Part shown: piece by piece, positions 32,640 to 43,600 of the stretch
Position numbering within the stretch: position 1 is the first letter of the stretch
Layout: every line of letters starts with the position of its first letter
Source of the DNA: Arcuatula senhousia
Taxonomy: Eukaryota > Mollusca > Bivalvia > Mytilida > Mytilidae
Length of the DNA stretch: 64,000 nt
Direction of reading: 5' to 3'
NCBI GenBank assembly: GCA_963971305.1
Contig: OZ020316.1
Span: 16,634,745 to 16,698,744 of the forward strand
The notes under the pieces: generated by a model
Seen by the model: only the letters and a program-made list of their open reading frames with translations
Databases searched by the model: none
What the model was told of the DNA's origin: nothing
Made by a program: the position numbers and the translations under genes

Positions 32640-33213
32640 AAATTGATTGAAAACAGTATAAGGGGATAACTCTTAAAAGGTTGATCTGACAATTTTGGCC
32701 CTCAAATAATTTTTGTAGCTCTGAATAAGCTGAACATTTTTGCAATGCTAACTTTTCCTCTAGCACTTACAGTTGTCAAGATAAAGTCCAAAAACTGTGA
32801 AAATGGTCAATAGTGACGATTATGGGGAAATAACTCCTATAAGGAGTTACCCAACAACTTTGACTCAATGGAGAGTTTTGTAGAGCTATTAATGCTGAAA
32901 AAGGAAGGTTTCTTCAGATTTTCTCTATTTCTTATACTTTTTGAACTATAAGCTAAAAACTATGGTCTGACCCCCTGTTCTATTTTTAGTAACGGCGGCC
33001 ATGTTGGTTGGCTGACGCTCACAAATTTCACAAACTTGGTAGAGTACATCCTCAAGATCAAGTGTACAAAGTTTCAAAGCAATCCCATCAGTGGTTTCAG
33101 AGAAGATGTTTGAAGAAAAGTTAACTGACGGACGGACGACGGACGCTTAACGATGACAATAGCTCACCTGACCCTTCGGTTCAGGTGACCTGACCCTTCG
33201 GTTCAGGTGAGCT
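32640..33213 (-). mobile_element. Family A element on the - strand, 5' end with an enlarged hairpin
   Basis: Read on the - strand it starts at 33213 with AGCTCACCTGAACCGAAGGG. The inner part of the hairpin is duplicated (about 22 bp, 33161-33213). Then ATTGTCATCG and GTCCGTCGTCCGTCC follow. The body contains GAGTTATTTCCCCATAATCG-like family text. It points toward the copy at 31438. Confidence 0.65.
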
Positions 33214-34509
33214 TAATAGTGAAAATTACTGTACTTTGTCCTTTAATAGCATAAAAGATCCATACAAACTTCAATCATAAATTAAAGCAAACACGTATCA
33301 TGAAACTTTTCAACATTTTATTCTTTGATATGAAAATAAAGTGCATGAAAAGGTTGAAATCATGTTTAGAAAGTGGAAAATTTATAAATAATGGCCACCC
33401 CCTTAGAGGTTCATAGCAATTGCATGAAGATCTCTGTACAAACAGCGCTTGTAAATTCAGTCATTGGATTCCGCCCATTTCAAAACATTTAAATGATCAA
33501 TGCATCAGAATTGAAGACGCTTCCGGGCATCGGAAATGGCCGAATGATTCCGATTACTTATCGGAATCTTTCTAGTATGATTTCGTTTGAACCCGTATTC
33601 GTCTTCAAATTTCACGACTATCAAGTGTGGGTCTTAATTACCGTGTTTGGATTCATTCTTTATGAACTTAATATGTACAGTACACGAACACATGAGTCGA
33701 CTTAGATCTTCATTTTATTGCTTAGTTGATTAATTTATCAACGCAAAACATTTTTTTCAGTTCATACAAGGAATTATATATAATTCCTTGGTTCATATAA
33801 AGCTCAGATATAAAGATAAAGATAAAGATATTTTATTTCCTATCCAAACGAGCATTTAATCAATATACACTTATTATCCTCTGTAGCTATATTTAACTGG
33901 TTCAGTCCAGTATTGGGCATAATCGGGGCATTCTTTTTCGATCAATAAATTTTGATAAGTGTGCTCCACTCAACTATAAATAGAATCTGTGTTTTGTCAT
34001 GGTTACCAACTTTATTCTCAAAGGAGTAGATAATTATATAACTTTTACAGACGATATATTTAACGGGTTCGAATTGTTATGAAATAAGTATAGTTTAATT
34101 GTACAATCCGATATATATTTATAATATCTAAAAATTGGAAGTAAAAAAAAAAAAAAAAAAATATATGACTACGTTTTTTATACAACTAGTCAATGCATCT
34201 AGCAATTTGTGCGGATTCTATTGTTTTCTCCATTCTCTTTTTTTACCATTTAAGTTGTTTAAGTAAAAGTGAAGAGTGTTACAGAGTATAGAATTGTAGT
34301 GTACGTTTCAGTTATTTGCAATAAAAGTTGAAAAAATGTAAAAAAAAAAAAGCTTACGAGTGTGTTAATTTGTTCGGAGCACTATTGTGTAGTTTAATAA
34401 AATCTTAACCATATTATAAAGTTTTGGTGACATTTTCACTCTGTTATATCCTTAGGAACCCTTAAAGATACAACGGATTCTAGGAAGTCTGCTTCATGTT
34501 TCCGTGTTA
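33214..34509. other. Mostly featureless; GATAAA microsatellite and poly(A) runs
   Basis: AAGATAAAGATAAAGATAAA near 33810, and a run of 18 A at about 34144. A 70-codon open frame at 33493-33705 is not supported by anything else; it contains a small hairpin GATTCCGAT...ATCGGAATC near 33546. Confidence 0.4.
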
Positions 34510-34780
34510 GCATTTTTGTGTCCAACGTGACGCTCTACCAAGGAAATCGATGTAATTTCAACAAGCTAGATATACATCTAGAAATTGAAACTGTCAAATA
34601 AAGCTCTATGACAACATTTCATCTGCTCCAGCTTATGGAGTTTTCGTATCACAATTCATTCGTTCCTCCAGAGGGTTATGTTGCGCCTAGGTTGCTGTCT
34701 TCACTCAAGAAATTTTATGGTAGACACTATACACTCGTTAATTAATAAGTATGGAAATTTCTATCTCAGATGTTGCTTTG
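34510..34780 (+). pseudogene. Degraded retrotransposon reverse-transcriptase relic
   Basis: Frame-broken peptides LYQGNRCNFNK, AYGVFVSQFIRSSRGLCCA and LSSLKKFYGRHYTLVN resemble, in order, the KLYDKRDDF...AYGVYISQLIRYARAC...FRKFYGRH blocks commonly seen in mollusc LINE-type proteins. Stops and frameshifts between them show decay. Confidence 0.5.
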
Positions 34781-34799
34781 TCATAGAATTTTGTTTTGT

Positions 34800-35230
34800 C
34801 TTCCTTTACCGGATTTGACACACTGAGTCAGAAATCGGTAGCGCGACTTGCGTTCTACAGCAGGCAGGAACTGTTTACTATTCCGGAGCACCAGAGTCCA
34901 CTCTTGTTACGACTTGAGTTCGCGTTGTTGATTTCTGTTTAGTTGAGTTTCTTCGTGCTGTTCTTGTTCGTGTTTATAATAACCATAGTTGACACATTGA
35001 ATTGACAATTGACAGTGTGGCGGTTATGCTATTGCAAACAGAAACTGCTTAATCTCCCGGGGCACAAGAGTTCACTCTCATCACGACTTGACATTGCGTT
35101 TATGATTGGCATTTGATTTTTGTATTTTTTGTGTCCATTCCGTTTCTTCGTGCTATCATTTGTTTTGTCTTTGCCTTTAAGGAATTTTAACATTCGGATG
35201 CCCCATTTTACCTCTTCCTCTATCAAAAAC
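34800..35230 (+). repeat. Family F dispersed repeats, copies 2 and 3
   Basis: Two adjacent related blocks, each with CAGxAACTG...CCGGAGCACCAGAGTTCACTC-type text and an end like GACATTCGGATGCCCCATTT. They match 58735-58965. Confidence 0.6.
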
Positions 35231-35559
35231 GGCTCATAGATTTCTGATTAAGATATTCAAGTCTTCTGGTTGTTGCGGATTTTTTAATTGCGACTTATAT
35301 GTGTTTTCGTTAATAGTAAAAACATCTGTAAAAAAAAATAAATGCCGGGCCCGAGCAAGCTTTTTGGAAAGCTTATACTTGTAGTCATTAGATAAAAACA
35401 CAAAATATGCATATAAACAAAAATTATAAAAGTAATATGTATCACGAAACATTGCGACATCTTGTTTTTCGATATGAATTACAAAATTAATGTAAAGTGC
35501 ATTAAAATTTTGAAAACATGCATTTTTACTAAAGTCAGCTGAAAATATTTAACGCCTAA

Positions 35560-35950
35560 AAGAGTAGAAGAAGTGGTACAAATCGGACATACAAGGTTCA
35601 ATTGTCCGAACATGCAAACCACGAACGCGAACAGCAGAAAGATAACATAAAACATATAAATACAATAACAAATGAATAGCAACCAACAACACAGAGTCAA
35701 GTCGTTATGAGAACCCGGGGGTCACTTTTTTAATCTATATTAATACAAGAAGATAAAAACGATACCCCAAATAACTACCAGAAAGTTCAAAACTACTACC
35801 CGAATTTGCCAAACGTCCATGTATACAATATACATGCATCGGAAGTACCCCGCCGCCCAGGATTGAGAGTAAACTCATTTGGTCCAGAAGACCAAGCAGT
35901 TCCTGCTTGCTGTAACACACCCGTCGTGCTGCTAATGGTCAATTCTGTGT
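35560..35950 (-). repeat. Family F dispersed repeat, copy 4, inverted
   Basis: On the - strand, GTGTTACAGCAAGCAGGAAC begins a copy of the family F text (compare TGTGCTATAGCAAGCAGGAA at 58750). It ends near the GGTACAAATCGGACATACAA region. No convincing ORF. Confidence 0.45.
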
Positions 35951-36258
35951 GTCAAATCCGATAAAGAAGGACAAACAAAGCCCAATGAAAAACCACTATC
36001 TGCACTCATCTGAGAGATCAAAACACCATATTTGTCTACGAGTGCATTTTCGTCAATGTACAACCGAGGACCAACGTAGCCCTGTGTTAGACGCTAAGCT
36101 CTACCAAGGAAATCAAGTACAGTACTACAATACTATGTCCATGTAAACTGCAATAATAAAAAAATGATTAAAATTGCAACATCTGTAGGAAGGTTTGAAT
36201 GGTTATGAGCGTGCGTTTGTCACACATTGGTGAGTTGTTATATATCTGATGTATATTT

Positions 36259-37373
36259 TATGGCAAGCCGTTTTTACATTTATTCCTCTTTATAGATATC
36301 TCATAAACTTTATAAGATATCTCATATACTTTATAAGATATCTCATAAAGTTTATAAGATATCTTATAAACTTTATAAGATATCTTATAAACTTTATGAG
36401 ATATCTTATAAAAGATAATTTATAAGATATCTCATATACTTTATAAGATATCTTATAAACTTTATGAGATATCTTATAAATTTAATAAGATATCTTATTT
36501 ACTGTATAAGATATCTGTAAAAGAAAATGAGATATCTACTAAACACAATGTTTATAAGATATCTGATAAAGTTTATAAGATATCTCATAATGTTTATAGG
36601 ATATCTTATAAAGTATATGAGATATCTTATAAATTATTTTCTATAAGATATCTTATAAAGTTTATAAGATATCTTATAAAGTTTATCAGATATCTTATAA
36701 ACTTTATGAGATATCTTATAAAGTATATGAGATATCTTATAAATTTTATGAGATATCTTTAAAGAGGCCTTATAAAAAATATAAGATATCTTATAAAGTT
36801 TATAAGATATCTCATATACTTTATAAGATATCTTATTAAATATATAAGTTATCTCATATAAATGGGAGTTTATAAGATATCTTATAAAACATATGAGATA
36901 TCTTATAAAACATATAAGATATCTCATAAAACATATAAGATATCTTATAAAACATATAAGATATCTCATAAAGTTTATCAGATATCTTATAAAGATTATG
37001 AGATATCTTATATAAAATAATTTATAAGATATCTAATAAAAGTTATAAGATATCTTATAAAGTTTATAAGATATCTCGTAAACTTTATTAGATATCTTAT
37101 AAAAAATAACTTATAAGATATCTCATAAAATATATAAGATATCTAATAAACTTTATGAGATATCTTATAAACTTTATAAGATATCTTATTAGTTTTATAA
37201 GATATCTTATAAGTTTTATAAGATATCTTATAAATTATTTTATATGAGATATCTAATAATCTTTATAAGATATCTTATAAACTTTATGAGATATCTTATA
37301 TGTTTTATAAGATATCTTATTTGTTTTATGAGATATCTTTAAAGAGGAATAAATATAAATATGGCGTGCCATA
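36259..37373. mobile_element. Terminal-inverted-repeat element filled with a palindromic GATATC satellite
   Basis: Ends TATGGCAAGCCG...ATTTATTCCTCTTTA and TAAAGAGGAATAAAT...GGCGTGCCATA are inverted copies of about 35 bp. ATATTT flanks both sides (36253-36258, 37374-37379), a possible target-site duplication. The inside (36290-37340) is nearly all repeats of the self-complementary core ATAAGATATCTTAT, spaced about 20-26 bp, with over 40 GATATC hexamers by eye. Confidence 0.82.
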
Positions 37374-37878
37374 ATATTTTACTTGCTTCAAGCAATGTGA
37401 AGTTGGTTACTTATTCGACATTTGTTTGACATTCAATTGACATTCGTTTAACATTCCTTTGACATTCTTTCGTTTGACAATCGTTATATTTTTTTCTATA
37501 ATGGTTTGGAATTTGACAAAATTAACTGGTATTCAGATACATTAATTTTAAATCAAAATTTCAGATACATTGTTCCAGGCAATAGAAAAATAATGAAATT
37601 TGGTATAAGTGTACACCACACAGCTCACACAACAGGCGGTAATTTAGACAAACCAAAATGGACAACCGCCAGCATCCTTCAACGAGGCCAGTAGGCACTA
37701 TATATAAATATATATACTCGCCGTTCTGCAATTGGCCCAAGGACTAAATAAAATGCATATAATTCAAATCCAGTCCTGAAATATTCACAGATATATATAT
37801 AATACGCCTTCAGTGCGTTTCATGTACCAAAAACCATTACGTACGAACGAACGAACCAATCGCTGCATCCCCTCCCAA

Positions 37879-38142
37879 AACTCTTGAAGACAAATAATAT
37901 GTGCAATTTCCTCAAACACCCAATAAGTATATCAACTCTCTTTTTCTGATTTGAGAAAAAATGGCCCTTACATTTGAGGAAATTACTATTCTAAAAATTT
38001 TCGATGTACACTGAATTAACTGATGTAATCTCTGTAATATCCTTAAATGTAAGGGACCTTTTTTTCTCAAATCAGAAAAAGACAGTTGATATACTTATTG
38101 GGTTCGTGAGAAAATTGCACATATTATTTGTCTCCAAGAGTT
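37879..38142. mobile_element. Foldback element with about 97-bp inverted arms
   Basis: AACTCTTGAAGACAAATAAT (37879) pairs with ATTATTTGTCTCCAAGAGTT (ends 38142). The match continues through AAACACCCAATAAGTATATC and CTGATTTGAGAAAAA, leaving about 70 bp in the centre. No ORF. Confidence 0.85.
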
Positions 38143-38930
38143 TCATAGCGCAAAAGATATAGAGAAAAAATAGAGGATAAATGGGGTTTAAAAATGTTTT
38201 TCACTCATGGGAACAGTAAAAGTGCAAGAGTGTAAAGCATGTTGACATTATTATTAAAGAAACGAAACATAAAAAGATATTTAATTGGAATTCGAGTGTT
38301 CTATAGAGAGTTTCTTTACCGTCCTTTTATTTGTAATTGTTGTTTTTTAACTTCAATTATCTCTAGTGTAATTGGACTTCGATCGATTTGGTTTTTATTG
38401 TGTGTTTAGTTTTTGTGCTTTGTCTAGGAAAATTGATAAGATTTAAATAAGTTGTACATGAAAATAAAAATAAAAACGAATGCATTTCCAGGCATATTTT
38501 AGACACAGAATAGAACCAGTAATAGAGATCTCTGGTTAATTTCAGTCTAGTATAAATCATGATCATGACCAATTCTTTATACGAAAGAGCACATGTTCCT
38601 CATCTCTTGATACTATAAAATACAAAAATGGAATGAAGTATATTCAAATACATTTATTTCATGTAGGAAAATTACATGAAAAAGCTCTTTCACAAATGTT
38701 ATACATGTACATTAAAAAATCCCTTTTCATCGACATATCATCTGCCTTTTCATAATTTGAAAAAAATGATTTTTGATTCAAATTAAATTCCTATCTTTTT
38801 TGTTCTTTTGTTCAACCACTTTGACAGACACATTTAAAAAAATAAAAGCGAATATATGTAATAAAGGTAACAACAAAGCTACCGAAATGAGAATACGACA
38901 AGAAAAAATTGTGTTGTAATGCCAACACAC

Positions 38931-39093
38931 AAGTCGCCCAAAATCGCCTTGGATAGTATTCCATTCAATTTAATGTGATAAAATATGCCTAGATATCAAA
39001 TTTCATTGGAATCGGACAAAGTTTACTTTTTTTGGTGGTGGTTGTTGTAAAACGCCAGACATTTTAAAATGGTAACTTCGTTTTGGGCGACTT
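38931..39093. mobile_element. Small inverted-repeat element
   Basis: AAGTCGCCCAAAA at 38931 and TTTTGGGCGACTT ending at 39093 are perfect inverted copies 163 bp apart. The centre is not repetitive. Could be a MITE. Confidence 0.45.
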
Positions 39094-39099
39094 ACTTAA

Positions 39100-40400
39100 G
39101 AACATAAAATTTCTCAATTGATCTCGAGGATGGTCTACTTTCTGATTGCCATCATAGAGATATTGTTAACGATTTGTTCCATGTAAGATGGCCATGACTA
39201 TCCAAGGTAATACGCAGATTTCTGTAAATAAGGTAGATTTTTTTTTATTCGGAATGTCAACATAGACATTCATCTTTAATGGGCAATTTAAAAATAGTTT
39301 TACAGATATTTTTTTCGTAAACCATGCACAATTAAATATCTTCAGCTCTCTACTTGCCTTTTTTTTCAACATATTCGATATCATATTGAGGGAATACTTT
39401 GAAGTTTCAAATTTTAATTTAGGTTTTCTTCGTTTTAATCTCCCTATTATTTTTAATCTGTTTGTCTTCAAAAGAAATAAAATCTATTAATAAGTTCTAC
39501 TTTTTTACTTACATAATTTGGACATCAATTCATCAATTTTGGGATTTATGGTTATATGTTTTATATAAATGCGATATTTTTAAGAGCGCTTCTAGTGTTT
39601 TTTTTATGAATGGTTTATTTTTTAAAAACAAAACACAGGACATTTTTTTAATCTAGTCATAAATTGGAATTAAATGTCAACACATGTATAATTATTACGT
39701 CTGAGATATTTAAGCTAGGAAATTTCGAATTTGAACCAAATTAAATAACCTTATAGTCAAGATGAGATAATAGCATTGGCGGCCCCAAGATGGTTGTGTT
39801 CAAGGGCTTGAACATCTTACAAAAAATTCTGTAATTTTTATATAGATGTTTTCCTAAATTAGTCGAAGACCCCCACATTCGTATTTGGAACCCCAATCCC
39901 CTTCAATAATTTCTAGATCCGACCTGAACAGTGAATAAATGTAATTTTCTTAGAAATTTATCACTATAATACAGTGTTTAATAAATAGTGAATTAAAATA
40001 CTCTACTTGAAATAAAACGTTATAAAAAAGTAATCTCCCTTTATCACTCGGCAAATTGCCAGATGTTAACGCTAAAAGTCTTACGACAATCCAAAATACA
40101 TATGAACGGTATTTGATTTTAAAGAAGAAAATGACAACGAAAATGTAGTAGACAACAGTTTATCTTCCATTTTCCCTTATTGTCTTTTTCTTTGTTTAAA
40201 GTCATGCACCGAAAATTAATTGGACTTTCTTTATATATCAATGCGTTATCCATAGCATTTATTACCTTATATAAACGTGTTGCTTCTTACCTATAATTGA
40301 ATAGTTAAACATTTTGATATATAATTTCCAAAATGAAATGCAATATTCACTTCTGATATGTCTGTTACACAATTCAACACTGTTTATCATGTCATATTTT
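39100..40400. other. No feature seen upstream of the secreted protein exons
   Basis: AT-rich. I looked here for a signal-peptide exon ending one base into a codon and found none that was convincing. Confidence 0.4.
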
Positions 40401-40408
40401 AAACACAG

Positions 40409-40634
40409 TCAATGGACAGGACCCTGAACCGTGCAATTTTCCATGTTCCTGGCAACAAGCGGGTAATTTTACCACTTACAATGCAGACTTTTACGCAGGA
40501 GAGTTTTCACCTGCGTATCCCATTGAATCAGGAAAATCCAAAGTTGCATTTTCCACAGAGAATCCGTCAGAAGTCAGCTTTTGGGGTCTAACCTTTGTGT
40601 GCCACGAAATAGCAGATCAATTTATTATTCTCAG
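40409..40634 (+). CDS. Exon of the Cys-containing secreted protein gene
   Basis: Acceptor TTTTAAACACAG, donor AG|GTATAT. 74 full codons between two partial ones, starting NGQDPEPCNFPCSWQQ and ending DQFIIL. Cysteines are spaced CxxxC and then one near the end. A second frame is open part of the way, but only this one joins the next exon. Confidence 0.75.
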
Positions 40635-43600
40635 GTATATATTTAAATATTCTCCTTACGGTTTCAATACACTTCTTGAGGATTTTGTGGCCACCAGCCA
40701 ATTTTGAAGCTATCTGTTGAAACACAATTGTCCCAAAATTCGCATTTTCAATTAGCCATTTAACTATCCCTTTAATAGAAAGAAGAACTTTATTAATTGA
40801 GTCTGTATTTATTTGCAAAATACAAAGTTTGAAAGTTTAACACTGTTTCTCCAGTTGTCTTTGTTTATGTCTTTTCGTCCTTGGCATACGATGGTAATAT
40901 TCCTTAAAGATATTAACTTATTCAGCCTGTGTATAACTTATTAGAAACTATAGGTGGGGTAATAATGGCGAGAATGCTGAGTACTACTGTATACAGACTA
41001 AGGAGATTTCTGTTGAACCTTTGCAGTTGCAATGGACTTTCCCAGATTTTGGTAGTTATTTGTTAGTAACCTACATAACGACAGAAAAACAAAAAAGTAC
41101 AGATGGGACATTCCAATGTATACCCACCGACCTTTATATTAAATTCTGTGCAAGATCGGTGGTCTTTATACAATTAGCCCTTCTTCGGAAAAGATACAAA
41201 AGTGAATACAGGTGTTTTACACTGTTTATTCATAGCAGCCCGTTATGATTAAACCATATCCCGTCGTGATTTAAATAAATTTTCATCTCGTCATGGCTTA
41301 ATTCATATTTCCGTGCACACCAAAAGCACCAGTAGAACTTATCTTGTTTAACATTGTTCAACACCTAAAAAACACAGAAATGTTACCAATTGTTATCTCT
41401 GTAGATTTGGCCGCACAGACTCCGTGACCAACATTTCACAAAACAAGCATTCTTTGACCTTCTTTTGCATTCACATGCACCTACAAATTATCATTATCAT
41501 TTAGCAAAACATTTGTGTAGTGCTTATTGACATTACTCTCTGTATTTCATTGCTTTACATTGCAGTTATATAAATATCTTATCTTTGGCTGGATTTCACG
41601 TAGTGAAAAATCCAGGTTTTAAAATAATGAATGTCGGGTGGTGGGCGGTCGGGGAAAGTTTTTTTATGCAACAGTTTTCTTAGCAACTACTAATCACAGC
41701 CACTTGATATTTGGTATGCACCATCAGGTTTGGGTCCCATAAGGTTGAATTTAAGGCCTGTCGCTCACCTACCACCTTTTTAACAAAATCCGACCATTTC
41801 TGACTGACAGATTTTTTGTGACGAATAATAGTATGTAGAAAAACTAAAAAGGCTTAAAATACTTAACAAAATGTAAAGATTTAATGTGATTATTTTAAGA
41901 TTTTAAAGGCAATCATTGCTAACATTCTTTACATGATTTTCGTATCATCCCAAAACACTTTTAATTTTTTCCACATTCACTGGGCAATAAACAGTGATTC
42001 CGTTTAATATACAGGTCTATTAGAACTATGGTATACCCATTCTTCATCAAAGAACATAACAAAAAGTGCAAGTTCCGCTCAATCCTCTAAACAAAGTTGT
42101 GGTTTCTTAGAACCACAGTTATAGTCATACTACAGTTGCTATAGTAGATAAGAATTTCATTATTTTCCATTAAGAATAATTTGCTTGAATTTTGGTTTTG
42201 ATATATGTTTTCCTGCTAATTTATTTCTTGTTTTCTCTTGTCTTTGTTTATAACAATTTAACTATCTTTGTGTCCAGTATTTTGGTAAACCGTTTAGCTT
42301 TGAAAAAATTCATTCATTTGGTCTTTTGAAGTATCGGATACGTTACAAAATATAAATACTGTATTAGCCGTTCTTAATGCTTTTTAGCTCACCTGACCCG
42401 AAGGGTCATGTGAGCTATTGTCATCACTTGGCGTCCGTCGTCCGTCCGTCGTCCGTCGTCCGTAAACTTTTTAAAACGTTAACTCCTCTGACACCATAAG
42501 TCCAATTGCTACCAAACTTGGTATGGTTGTTCATTAGCATTCGGTGCTTAGAACTGACGTGGGGATTTTTGATTCATCGTAAAACATGGCCGCCATGGCT
42601 AAAAATAGAACATAGGGGTAAATGGCAGTTTTTTGCAAATAACTCAAAAACGGCTACAGATATCAAAATTCTGGCAAAGGGTAAAAGTGATCAGCACCTC
42701 AAGATCTACCTACCCTGAAATTTTGAAGAAAATCCAACAACCCATGTAGGAGTTATTGCCCTTTTTGTGGATTTTTTTGCAAATTTTGCACCTGTTTAGC
42801 TCAATATCTTGAAAACTATACTAGATATTTGAGAATTTTAAATTGCATATTGTTAAGCACATCAAGATCTACAAAATATGTAACAGGGTCAACGTTGTAG
42901 GACCTTTCCTTTGAGGAGTTATTGCCCTTAGAACGTCAAAATTGAGCATTTTAACAGGATTTCCTCATTACATTGAAAACGTTAACTCCTCTGACACTTT
43001 AAGTCCAAATGGAACTAAACTTGGTATAGTTGTTTATTAGCATTAGGTGTATAGAACTGATGTGGGGATTATTGATTGGTCGTAAAACATGGCCGCTGTG
43101 GCTAAAAATAGAACATAGGGGTAAATGGCAGTTTTTTGCAAATAACTCTAAAACGGTGACAGATTTCAAAATTTTGATTGGGAACAAAAGTGATCAGCAC
43201 CTCAAGGTCTACCAGCTCTGAAATTTTGAAGAAAATCCAACAACCCATGTAGGAGTTATTGCCCTTTTTGTGGATTTTTTGCAAATTTTGCACCTGTTTA
43301 GCTCAATATCTTGAAAACTATACAAGATATTTGAGAAATTTAAATTGCTTATTGTTAAGCACATCAAGATCTACAAAATATGTAACAGGGTCAACGTTGT
43401 AGGACCTTTCCTTTGAGGAGTTATTGCCCTTGGAACGTCAAAATTTAGCATTTTAACTGCATTTCCTTATATTGAAAATGTTAACTCCTCTGACACTTTA
43501 AGTCCAAATGGAACCAAACTTGGTATTATTGTTTATTATTATTAGGTGTATAGAACTGTTGTTGGGATTTTTGATTGGTTGTAAAACATGGCCGCTGTGG

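Noticed and set aside
33493..33705. 70-codon frame with a hydrophobic stretch as a possible signal-peptide exon of the secreted protein gene
   Set aside because: The hydrophobic part is near the C-terminal end, not the N-terminus, and no suitable donor follows.
36634..36969. 111-codon frame of Tyr/Ile/Lys/Ser repeats
   Set aside because: Produced by the palindromic ATAAGATATCTTAT satellite, which happens to lack stops in one frame.
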